Shown here piece after piece: positions 37,341 to 48,371 of a DNA stretch of 64,000 nucleotides. The DNA is from Neocallimastix lanati (nom. inval.). Lineage: Eukaryota > Neocallimastigomycota > Neocallimastigomycetes > Neocallimastigales > Neocallimastigaceae. A program made the translations under genes and the position numbers. Location: contig JACVTC010000045.1 in assembly GCA_016946835.1 (NCBI GenBank), positions 218,501 through 282,500 on the forward strand, read 5' to 3'. The notes under the pieces are model-generated. The model was not told the DNA's origin. It made no database searches and worked only from the letters and a program-made list of their open reading frames with translations. Position 1 is the stretch's first letter, and the number at the start of each line of letters is the position of its first letter.

Positions 37341-38960
37341 AATTAAAAATTTTTAACTAAATAAATTAAAAATTGTATTATAAAATATTATATTTTTTTA
37401 CAATAATATTTAAATAATATTTATAATAATTAAAATATATTTTGGTTCTATTATTAAAAATAATTCCTTTTTTTTTTTGCATTTACATATATAGTATAAT
37501 AATATTAAGAAAAACTAAAATAAATATTACCAATTGTCATGAAAAAATTATAAATTTAATTAATTTTCATTTATAATGCTTTCTATTATTTAAATAAAAT
37601 ATATTTATTACAATTAAAACAAAAAAATAAAAACTTATATATTTTTATTTGTATAATTTATTTTTAATTTAAAATTCAAAAAATTATAATTTATTTAAAT
37701 TTTTTATTTTTTTCCAATTTTTAAATATGAGCAATTAGCAATATTATTTTTAAATCACACTTTTAATTTAATTTATAAAATAAAATAACTGCAATGTAAT
37801 TTATTTTTAAACAAAAATAAAAAAAATTAAATATAATATTTATTTCCCTATTTATTATTTATATATAATATTTATTTAATATATTATTTAATTATTTATT
37901 TTAAAAAAATATATTTTTAAAATAGAAAATCTAATATATATAAATCTAATATCTTAACTAATAGAATTAAAATAATACTAATATTTTACTTTAAATAAAT
38001 ATTCTTTTCATATTAAATAAATTTAAGAGAAATTATAAAAGAAAATATAATAAAATTAAATAATCTGTTATGTAAATTGGTTTAAAATATAGATAATCCA
38101 TATCAATTAAGTTTTAAGTTTCAAAGAAGTTGTATTTAAGTAGAAATGTTATATTAACATTTTGAAAATATTTTCTCATTCATTTAATCTTTCAATTAAC
38201 ACAATTTTTTATAGATTTTATATTTTTTTCTTTATTTTAAGAAAAAATATAGACAATTTTTTTAATTTATATATTTATATAATATTTATATATTAATATT
38301 GGGTATGTTAATGAAGCTTAAAGCTTTTTTTTTTAAATAAGTGTTGATCAAATGCAAGTTTAATAATACAGGGAGAGGTTTTATATTTCTCATTAATAAA
38401 GATTTTACCGTTTATTTTTTATGATTAAAGTTTCCTAAAATAAATTGTTATTCCAACTTAGATGTACTATTTTAAAATGATTTGGAACTGAAACCTATCA
38501 TACAAAAAATGAATAATAAAGTCAGAAAAGTACTTTATTCCATGCAAAGATTTCTTAAGAGTACTTAATTCTTTTCTCTTATAAAGTCTTGGTGTCTCTC
38601 AAGAGGATTCTCTTAAAGAAGAATCTAAAGTCATACATGAAAATTATGTCAAAAAGGAAACTTCGGGAAATCCACATATGGTAATTATATTCCATAATAG
38701 ATTATAATTCGTGCTTTATAAAAAAATTTTTTTTTGAGTACCGGTCGTTCTAAGCAAGTTTATGTGTTAGGATCCATTCAATTGAACTGTATTAAATTTC
38801 TTTTTAACTACCAAATAGAGTCCAACAAAACAAAGATTCAATTTATATCTTGAGAAATTCCTTACTTTAACCAAATCACCTATTTTTTATTTCATTTTAT
38901 TTATTAATAGTTATTTCTTCTTCTTTTTTAGTTTCTTAATATTTATTATTTTTATTAATG
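37341..38960. other. AT-rich spacer with a weak coding-like patch
   Basis: Mostly A/T. The part at 38300-38880 has a more normal base mix; one frame at about 38582-38677 reads SLGVSQEDSLKEESK and then meets a GTAATT. It is too short to call a gene and is discussed under rejected items. Confidence 0.4.
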
Positions 38961-38964
38961 TTAT

Positions 38965-39997
38965 TGCAAGAATCTATTACCCATTTATATTTGCCCATAA
39001 ATTTTAAGAATCTATTACCCATTTATATTTGCCCATATATTTTAAGAATCTATTACCCATTTATAGTGGCCCATAAATTTTAATACTATTTATTAAGCCA
39101 AAATTATTAATAAATTGAATAAATTCACTAAGTTATTAAATAAAGTTTGGTATTACAATATTTAATGTAATAAAAATAGTAACAAATTAATAAAATCAAA
39201 TATAAATAAATATTTAAATGTGAATTTTAATATAACAAATTATTTTAATAGAAGAATTAACAGAATTAAATATCAATAATCCTACTTTTTAAAACTTCCA
39301 AAAAATTTTATATTATTATAAAATTAAATATATTATTATAATCAAATTAAACAATATTAAAATTTAAAATTTTAAAAGTATTTAATAATGGCTAGAAGAA
39401 GAAGAAATCAAGAACAAGTTATTAATCCCACTGAAGAAGATATTCAACAGAAATATTATTATGATGAAGGAATATTAAAAATAAAGCTCAAGATATTAAT
39501 AAAACCTTAAATTCTTCCGATTTTGATTTAAATATTAAAACCCAATCGAATCTTTAAAGAATTAAGTTTTAAAGATAGTTATGATAATTATTCCACAAGT
39601 CCACAAGTACTGATGATGTTGAATAAATGAATATTATTGAAGAAAGCTGGATTGAAATTCTTATAATTCATTATATAATTGTGAAAGCTAAAATCATGAC
39701 AATTATAACTCTCAAACAAATTATGAAAACTTTCTTGCTTTAATTGATAAAGATAATGATGTAATATTCATAAATATTCTAAATACTTCAAAAGAAATAA
39801 GGATAATTTAATAGATAAGGAAAATAATAGCGATGCTCCAAAATTAAATAAAGAAAATGATAAAGAAATTAATAATGTTGAAGAAGTAGAAAAAAAAATT
39901 TGAAAAAGATTTTCATATACAACAATCACTACTTTTAACATTCAAAAAATAGTAATTATAATTTCAAACATAATTTAATTCTATTGAAAAAGATGTT
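38965..39997 (+). mobile_element. Decayed D-like copia leader and gag relic
   Basis: Three 38-bp leader units (38968-39081) precede an ATG at 39388 whose reading (MARRRRNQEQVIN) closely matches the gag start of copy D. The remainder is decayed, with many breaks. Copy C is inserted in it at 39998. It is an old fossil; the left end is approximate. Confidence 0.65.
38968..39081 (+). repeat. Leader repeat array, 3 x 38 bp
   Basis: Units start at 38968, 39006 and 39044. Each holds ATTTAT...ATAAAT arms around a GCCC-containing loop, with small variations. It occupies the same place before gag as the hairpin arrays of copies B, C, D and E. Confidence 0.75.
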
Positions 39998-40237
39998 TGT
40001 TAGAATATAAAAAAAATAAATACTTAATAATGACCTTAATATAATTTACCCAATCAGAATATTATTATATTTAAATAAAATTATAAAAGAAATAAAATGT
40101 AACCTTGTTAAAAATACATACACTTTTGTAATTATAAAAAATAAAAGATAAATAAAATTAAATATTAAGTATTATATATAAAATGCTATTCTAAAAATAT
40201 ATCTAATTTTCTCAATATTTGTTTTTGGTGTTTAATA
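39998..40237 (+). repeat. 5' LTR of copy C
   Basis: 240 bp. It matches the B-family LTRs end to end and is followed directly by the primer-binding site. Confidence 0.88.
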
Positions 40238-40267
40238 GATTAAGAATCTCAGTCTACAACTGAGCTT
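40238..40267 (+). promoter_or_regulatory. Primer-binding site of copy C
   Basis: Same site as in copy B, complementary to the anticodon half of tRNA-Lys(CUU), directly after the LTR, with the CTCAGT/ACTGAG hairpin. Confidence 0.6.
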
Positions 40268-40582
40268 AACCATAAGTTAAGTTATAATTTACATAATTAA
40301 TATATAAATATATTCATCTTATAAATAAATTGAACTAACGCTTTCTTATTTTTAATATTAAAAATCATTTTTATATTTATCAATAATAAAATCTAATTTT
40401 TAATTATCAAAGAAATAATTTAATTAATTATGAATCTATATAATTAATTTTGCTATTTCATAATAATTGAATCAAAATATATTATCAAAATTATTTTAAA
40501 AAATAAATTAATGAAGGATTAATACAATTTAATAATATCATTATTCATTCATTGTATATAAAAATATACATATATATATTAT

Positions 40583-40900
40583 AGTCAGTCAAATTATAAT
40601 TCGAACTGAAAAAAATAATATAGTCAGTCTATTATAATTTGAACTGAAAATTAGTATAATAAATAAAATTTTATATTGAAATAAAATAAAAAAATAATAA
40701 TAAAAATAAAATAATAAAATAGTCAGTCAATTATAATTTGAACTGAAAATCATATGGTCAGTCAAATAAATAATTTGAACCGTAAAAATAGTATAGTCAG
40801 TCAAATTATAATATGAACTGAAAAATGACATAGTAAATCAAATAATTAATTTGAACTGAAAATCATATAGTCAGTCAAATAATTAATTTGAACTGAAAAT
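40583..40900 (+). repeat. Leader hairpin array of copy C, 7 units
   Basis: Seven units of the GTCAGTCAAAT...ATTTGAACTG type at about 40583, 40622, 40722, 40757, 40797, 40833 and 40870. This is two more than in copy B, so the array changes in unit number. Confidence 0.75.
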
Positions 40901-42591
40901 ATTATTGTCAATTATTAACAATAAAAATAAAAAAATATATATATATTTTTAATTCCAATATTAATAAATGTAAATCAAGTATAAATACCTTTTTCAAACA
41001 TAAAAAACCAATAATATAAATGTTTAATTAAATTAATTTCAAATGGCATAATGAAAAATATTACATTAAAAAAATAAGATAAAAATAGAAATCAATCATA
41101 ATTCTGAAATATATTATTTTATAACCCTTTTTTTATTAAGTAATAAATATAACTTAATCAATTATTAAAATATATATTATTAAAGTTTATTATAAATCAT
41201 CATCATAGAAATATTAAACAATATATATTTCAATTTACATTTATTTAATGAAAATAGAATAAGATTTTAATCAATATATTGAATATGTATAAATAAACAA
41301 TCCAGATATACAACATATCCCTCATCAATTTTTCTTTAAAATTTAAAAAAAAAAAAATATTCGCATAATATAAAATATTAATATTAATAAAATATTAAAA
41401 AAAATAATAATAATAAATTAATTTGAAACTCTCGACAATGGCTAACACAAGAAGAAACAATAGAAATGAAGTAATTACCATTGAAGAACCCATTGACATC
41501 AGGCCAACAATTAAATTTAATTACTCTGAAATTTTTAACAGAGTAGTTGAATTAAATACTGAAAACTATAATAGATGGAGAACCAAAATCCTTCATCTAT
41601 TATCAATTAACAACCTAGTTGGCTATATCACCAAAGAAAAGGTTAAGAAGTTAAGAAAAAAAGATATACAAGATGACCTATCTGAGTATATCGAAGATGA
41701 ATTTGATGATACATTGGTGTATGACAAAAACACCAATGTAGTTGATATCAATAACGATATCACAACAAAATGGATTTTCCTAAACAGTATTGGAGAAAAA
41801 ACACAAGACATTGTGCAAGGATCAAATAAAACCGCCTTTGAATTGTGGAAGATTCTAAAAAGATCTTTTACCAAAAACATCAACACGCGTAAATTAGAAC
41901 TTAAAACCAAACTCGATAATTTGAAGTATAACCCAGAAGTGGACATTAATATATTTATTGCTGAACTACAGAACACACTTGATGAACTCGAGAAAATAGA
42001 TAATGACATTGAATCAAGTGTTAAAGTGGGCATCCTTAACAGAGGCCTCCCAGAAGAACTCCGTTGAATTAATGTGTTTCAATTTAAAAATGATTGAAAT
42101 AAATGCAGTAAATATGTTAAGGATGTATTGCCTGAAATAATCTCTTCAAACCTAAAAGAATTCTTAACAAATAATCAAAACAATAAAAAAGTAAAAAAGT
42201 AAAAGAGATAAACATAAGACTTTATTAACATATTAATGTTAACAAGAAGTTACTACTTTTTAATTTTTACAACAAAATTTGTTAATAATTCTTTAATTAT
42301 AATTAATAATAATAATAATAATATATATATTATATAAAGAAACCGAAATTGTAATTATAACTTACTGGTATATCGAAAAAGGAAACTTTTAGTATTTTGA
42401 ATCTGATTACAGATAGATGGAAATTTTAATGTAAGGATGTTGTTGGAAACAAGAATTTCGATTCTCTGATGTTACTAGTATAGCAATTACTTATCTAGTT
42501 GAAATGATATCCTCTAGGTATTGAAGTATTGTGTCAACAAAAAAAAATAAAAAAAATAACTCTAATACAAATTAAAAGTAAGGGGGAATGT

Positions 42592-42770
42592 TCGAATTTA
42601 AAATATATATAAATAATTTATTAAATTAACGAATATAAATAAAATAACTCTTTTTCATATACTTTATAATACGCTATTTGTATAATCATTAAAATAAAAA
42701 TATTATTTTATATTGTACTACGTTTGCCATATTTCTATTCAACTCTAACTTTCACTCAAAGTTAGATTTG
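42592..42770 (+). repeat. LTR relic after a purine tract
   Basis: AGGGGGAA is followed by TGTTCGAATTT, the pattern that opens copia LTRs here. The right end is unclear because the next element relic begins near it. It belongs to a family with no other copy in the window. Confidence 0.4.
42745..42765 (+). promoter_or_regulatory. Hairpin before a polypurine tract in an LTR-element relic
   Basis: Perfect 8-bp stem CTAACTTT/AAAGTTAG with loop CACTC. After ATTT it is followed by the purine tract GAGGGGAAA and TGTTAGAATC. Confidence 0.55.
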
Positions 42771-42778
42771 AGGGGAAA

Positions 42779-43030
42779 TGTTAGAATCAAAAATATAAAG
42801 CTTTATAATTATATTAATTAAAGGAATATTGTTATATATATTAGTGTAATATATGTTACAAATAATAATAATAGGCTACATATTATGTTGACTATAAATA
42901 CTATTAAAATGTACAAAATTATATATATATACTATTCTTTTTTTACATAATAAAAAGAGATTTCTACTTTTCACAAAATCAACCTTCTCGAAGAATATTT
43001 ACTATTCCTAATATTCTTTGAATTTATTAT
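42779..43030 (+). repeat. LTR relic adjoining the truncated DUF229 gene
   Basis: Starts TGTTAGAATC right after the purine tract. The right end is set only by a drop in complexity. It lies a few hundred bases from the broken 3' end of the DUF229 gene. Confidence 0.45.
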
Positions 43031-43315
43031 TTTTTATAATTATTAAAGAGTGCTATAATTGTGGCTTTAAAAATAAAATAATTAAATAAATTATAAATTT
43101 ATTATTTTTTATAAATTAAAAGATATATTTATATATTTATATTTTATAATTAACTTTAATATTTTTTAAATATTTATATTTAGATATTTTTTTTTTCAGG
43201 AATTTTTTATTTTATACAAATTATTATTTTATCATAAGATAAACCTTGTTTTATTCTATTATATCCCATTTATAAATAAAGGACATAAAAATATAAAATA
43301 ATCTTGTAATAAAAC

Positions 43316-45211
43316 CAGTACGTGGATGATATTCTGGTAAACAAAATGGAGCTAATAATTCATGATCAAATGAAACTTTGGCGCGATGGTTATATCTTCC
43401 ATCTATATTATTTAATAATGTCATTACCACAATAGCAACAATAATATTTATAAAATGATTTTCATTTATAATAATAATTAATTTTATATATTAACCAAAA
43501 ATTTTAACATTGTTTATGTTTATCATTATCAATTATAGGATTCAATAAAATAATATGAAATATTTTTAATAAATATATTGCCAAATTATAAATCAAGTTT
43601 AAAATAAATATATTAATATAAATTATAATATTGAATAATATATAAATATATAATATTAATAAATATAGATTTATAAAACAGTTGATTTTTTAAATATATA
43701 AAATAAATATATACAAAAATATATATATATAAATAAATGTATATAATTAATTTAAAGTATTATAGATTAGATTATATATGATTAAAAAAAATAATTTTAA
43801 TTTAGATTAAATTATATCTCAATTTAAAATAAAATAATAATAATATAAAATTAGAAATTAAAATAAAAAATATATAAAAAATTAATAATAAATTAAAAAT
43901 ATTAAATATATATATGTCTTCACCCCAATCTTCACATTGATCATCTGCTTCCCCTGAAACATAACCATTGTTTCTATAATCTTCCCAAATAGGTAAACCT
44001 CTTTTTCCTTTAGTAATTTGAACACCAGCAAATAAACCTAATGAATTTGCATAGGTATTATAACCAACAACACCATAACGGAAAAATTGATTCAAATGCA
44101 TTTTACCTGATTTATGTAATTTTTCCATTAATTTCTTAGTTTTTGGAAGACTTCTGAAAAATTGACGACGACTCATGGCATCAATATAAATTAATAATAT
44201 ATTTAATTTATCCTTGGGTTGAGGTTCCTTTGCTGGCTTAACTCTTCTTCCAGCCAAACGTACTACCAATTTATCATGTTCACCACATTTAGCAAGGACA
44301 GCTTCAACATCTGGAAGAGCAACAGGTTCTGTATAATTAAATACACTAACATCTAATTTTTTGTTGACACTTTGTCTTAAAGCAAATTTCTTTCTTTCCT
44401 TAAAATTCATAGTACGAGTTTCTGGAAGCACTACATAAGAAATTGGAAGATTTTCAGGACATTCTACAATTGTAAATTTATTTTCATTTTCAGAATCGAA
44501 ATAGGCATTAAAAATTTCTTTTCTTTCACAACTTTCTGATCCTGTCCAAATGTTTTGACGTACAGGAAGTAAATCAAACCATGGAATAGGTCTTCTCACC
44601 TTACAAAGATTTTCCCCATCATCAATTTTTTTATTTAAGAAACCAACTCCCCAAACATTTTCATAGCGTCTAAGAATAAAGAAGAATATAAAAGAAATAA
44701 AAGATGCAAATATACTAAATTGTTTAAAGAATTTTTTTAAACCTACAAAAACGTACCATCTATAGAGGATTAATGATAAAGTGTCAAAAATAACAATGAA
44801 TATACAGAATACCATAAAGTTGTACATGCCTTGAAATTTAAAGTGTTCCCCATGGTCATAGTAGAAAGCACCCACTAAGGATATTACCATGAAGATATAC
44901 AGGAGAGCCTTTACTATTTTTCTAATTCTCATAAATGCTATAGTCCATAAGCATAAACTATAAAAAATGAATGAAATTATAAGTAGCACCGCAAGTTTAA
45001 ATAGATTATTTTTTATAAATGCTAATTTTCCTCCTTTTAAACTTTTTTTATAAAATATAATCCACATTATATAAAAAATTCCAAAAATAACAAAATATTT
45101 TTTATTATATTTCTTAAAATATTTCTCATATTTTATTTTTATGTTTTGTTCACCTTTTACATCCAACAAACGTGGACAGGTGTCAGTTTCTAAAGGTACA
45201 TATTCAGACAT
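43316..45211 (-). pseudogene. DUF229 (sulfatase-like) membrane protein, C-terminus missing
   Basis: Exon 1 runs from 45211 to 43925 and ends TGGG before GTGAAG. Exon 2, 43402-43316, continues in phase (DGRYNHRAKVSFDHELLAPF). After about 35 cytosolic residues come several membrane helices (to about residue 180), then a lumenal domain. Around residue 340, LLIYIDAMSRRQF is the start of the alkaline-phosphatase/sulfatase-like fold of DUF229, followed by FFRYGVVGYNTYANSLGLFAG and, near 428, QCEDWG. DUF229 proteins are membrane-bound and thought to modify surface glycans or phospho-groups. The rest of the catalytic domain, about 200-300 residues, is not found; past 43316 there is AT-rich DNA and then LTR relics. 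A further exon beyond a long intron cannot be excluded, but truncation by element activity is more likely. Confidence 0.7.
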
Positions 45212-47120
45212 TATTTCTATTATTGAATAATTTTTTATTTTATTTATTTTATTTAATTTTTTTGTGTTTTTATTATAATTATAAGTCCAAATATTTTATA
45301 TATTAATATTCATTAGCTTTTAGTTTTTTTTTTTATTATTCTTATATTTAAATATTAAATTCTAATTATGATATAAACATTAATAGTTTATTTATTAATT
45401 ATTATAAGAAAGCATCTATCTATATTTTCTATTAAGACATAAAATCAATGAATAATATATTATAACTAATATTATATAAAAAATTAATTGAAGAAAAAAA
45501 AACAAAATATTTATAAATCAGATATTTTTTTTTAAAAAAAAATATTTATATTTATTATTAAAAAATTATATCATATAAAAATTTCTATAATTTATTTAAC
45601 AATAACTTTATTAAAAAAAAACTTAATCCTATAATTTTTTAAACAACGCCAACAAATTCTTTAGTCATTATCACTGTTATTAATTATTATTTTAAAATTA
45701 TGATTAATATTATTTTATTTATAATAATTACAGCTATTATTTATTGTATAAATACTATCACCATATTTAATGTTATTATTATTATTTATTATTATTCTTT
45801 ATTATTTATTGTTTTTTGTTATTATTTATTATTTATTATTACTATTAAAATTATAACATCAGCATATTTGATATTAATATTGTTATTAAATATAATTATT
45901 AATTATTATTATTATTATTTATTAATAATTACCTATTATTTTTATTATTTTTATTATTAACTTTATTATTATTATTTATATATTTTATTATTATACTTAT
46001 ATTTTGATTTGTCAAAATAAATTTGAATAAATGATATAATATATATTATAGAAATAATGAAAAAAAATTAAAGTAAAATTGATTTGTTTTAAAAGAAGTT
46101 TGAATTTATTAGAAAAAATATTAAAATTTAACAATTCAATGTATTGACAAAATTTACAATATATTAAAAAAAAAACATATAATAATGAATTTTATTAACA
46201 AATATTAATACAGTTTTTTTTTTATATCCTTAATTTTTTAATATTAAAATTGAAGGTAAAGAAAATATTAAAGACGCTACAGAAAAAGTTATAAATATTA
46301 GTGATTCGAATATTAAAATTATTCCCGAAGTTTTCAATCATTATGATGGCTATAGTAAAAATAAAATAAACAATTACTCATAATACTATAATTTCGGTTT
46401 CCCCAGAAAATTGATATTTTATATCCAATTCAAATAGTAGTTCTCGTATTCTTTCTATTTGAAAAATATTTTCTTTTTGGATTGATTGAAAGAAATTTCT
46501 AATACCACTGAAATAACTAAATCATTAATATATATAACTATAGTATAAATTTAAGTAAATTCAAATTCATTTATGTTACTTATTGAAATAGTAGTTACAA
46601 GAACTAATTTACAATCGATATTAAATAGTGATAAAATGATTATTTCATATATAGATAATTATTCAGAAGAGATTTTTCATTCCGTTATTAAAGAGAATTC
46701 ACATGAATAAATTATAACTGAAATATATACCATGGTAAATGTTTGAATAAAATATAAATATCATTTAGGTACAAAAGAATATTTTCATTAGCATTCATAT
46801 TTAAGTATTGAATCTTATAATTTTCCATTTAAAAAATTTTGCCATAAACTATTTAGATTTTATTATTATTACCATTATAATTATTACTATTATTTTTATT
46901 TTATTTAAAATTAAAAAAAAAAAAATTATATTTTATTTAAATAAATATTTTCTAAATTTTCTATAATTAAGTTTTCTACCATATATACTAAAATGAAATA
47001 TATTTATATATTTTTTAATAATATCTATTTGCTAATTCAACATAAATGTTTAATAATATATATTTAATAAATTATAAATTTTATATTACTCAAGTCAATC
47101 TTTTTTCTTTTTTAAAAAAG
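45212..47120. other. AT-rich spacer with a decayed coding patch
   Basis: No intact gene. A patch at 46250-46710 (listed separately) has coding-like composition. The rest is A/T repeats of TTATTA type. Confidence 0.5.
46250..46710 (+). pseudogene. Decayed coding relic of unknown family
   Basis: The + strand reads KIEGKENIKDATEKVINIS and HYDGYSKNKINNYS, and further on DNYSEEIFHSVIKENSHE in another register, separated by stops. Base composition is less AT-biased than the flanks. I do not recognise the family. It is adjacent to copia copy E but does not resemble its proteins. Confidence 0.3.
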
Positions 47121-47389
47121 TGTTAGAGACGAAATCGTTACATACATTTATTTATATTATTAATTTATATCAACCAATAATTAATCTTTAATTAAATTAA
47201 ATAATGTTAACTAAGATATAAAATATGAAATAAATTTAATGTAAAAATATCTCTTAGAAAAATATATATATCCTCATAATAAAAATTATTAATAAACATT
47301 TTATAATATTACTCATAACATAAAATACTTTGTTATATTGTTTTTATTAATACAGTGTTTGTCTTAGATTTATAAATTTGTTTTTCACA
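47121..47389 (+). repeat. 5' LTR of copy E
   Basis: 269 bp. The right end is fixed because the 3' copy diverges exactly after CACA. Confidence 0.92.
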
Positions 47390-47419
47390 GATTAAGAGTC
47401 TCAACTCTTCAGTTGAGCT
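47390..47419 (+). promoter_or_regulatory. Primer-binding site of copy E (tRNA-Lys(CUU) half)
   Basis: Core GATTAAGAGTCTCA (47390-47403) as in copies B and D. It is followed by a 7-bp hairpin CTCAACT/AGTTGAG and then CTA, which extends the likeness to the complement of the tRNA D-arm. Confidence 0.7.
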
Positions 47420-47621
47420 ATCAATAAAGCTAAGTTGGAATAAATAAAACATAAAATCAATTTATCATTAATATCCTAACTAATAAAATTATATTTTTAT
47501 TATTTTCATAATATTCATTATAGAAACAAAAAGTAATAACCAATATTAATAGACTTTAATAGACAAATATTACAAAACAAAGGTGAGAATATATTGTAAT
47601 AGGTCATAGTTATTTTTGATT

Positions 47622-47659
<38 letters not shown>

Positions 47660-47730
47660 TAAATATATATACATAATTATATAAATAAAAATAATAAAAT
47701 GAATAAAATAAAAAATAAAATAAAATAATA

Positions 47731-47945
47731 GTCAACTAGTTCATCTAAGTTGAGAATTATTGAAAATAAAAAATAAATGCAAACTAGCTAAGTTGTAAAT
47801 AATTGATATTAAAATATAAATAATTGTCAACTAGCTAGGTTGAATAAAAATAAAAATAAAATAAATATCAACTAGTTAAGTTGTAAATAATTGACTATTA
47901 AATAAAAATAATTGACAACTAACTATGTTGAAAATAATTGAAATA
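47731..47945 (+). repeat. Leader hairpin array of copy E, 5 units
   Basis: Units of the form CAACTAGCTAGGTTG with small changes, at about 47731, 47778, 47826, 47867 and 47914. Arms CAAC/GTTG enclose a CTAG-rich loop. Same position as in B, C and D but a different sequence. Confidence 0.75.
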
Positions 47946-48371
47946 AATAATAGTAATTTATGTTATTAAAACTAGGGGTTAAAAAATAAATAAAACTTAA
48001 ATTAAATTAATATAGAATAAAAGCAATCAAATACATTTATAGTTATAGACAAAGTAATTTCAATATTCACAACAATATATATATATACAAAACAAAATTT
48101 GTTACTATTAATAGTACCCAATGAATTTAAATGATTTATATTTTTTATTTTTATATACGAATCAAAGGACATATATAATATAAACAAAATTTATTTTTAA
48201 TATAAATATATATAATTTTAATATATAATTAATAAAATAATAAAAATAATATATATAAAATAGAATATACTAAAACACAAAATTCTCTTCTGATATTAAA
48301 TAATTTAAAACAATATTAAAAATTAAATATAAGATATATTAATATTACTTCAATTATTAATAAAGAATAAA

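Larger units (their letters stand above)
39998..42185 (+). mobile_element. Ty1/copia copy C, 5' part
   Basis: Same family as copy B. Parts seen: 5' LTR (39998-40237), tRNA-Lys-type primer site, leader with hairpin array, and a gag fragment starting at the ATG at 41438. The gag part is nearly identical to that of copy B. Only the 5' part of an element is present and it is broken. The right end, near 42185, is where similarity to B fades. Confidence 0.85.

Noticed and set aside
38582-38677. J-domain-like peptide SLGVSQEDSLKEESK
   Set aside because: The likeness to the start of a DnaJ domain is short, the HPD motif is not seen, and no neighbouring exon could be found.
45700-45960. Open frame of 86 codons, nearly all Ile, Leu, Tyr and Thr
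   Set aside because: Pure TTA/ATT low-complexity spacer with no motif, neighbour or better codon use.
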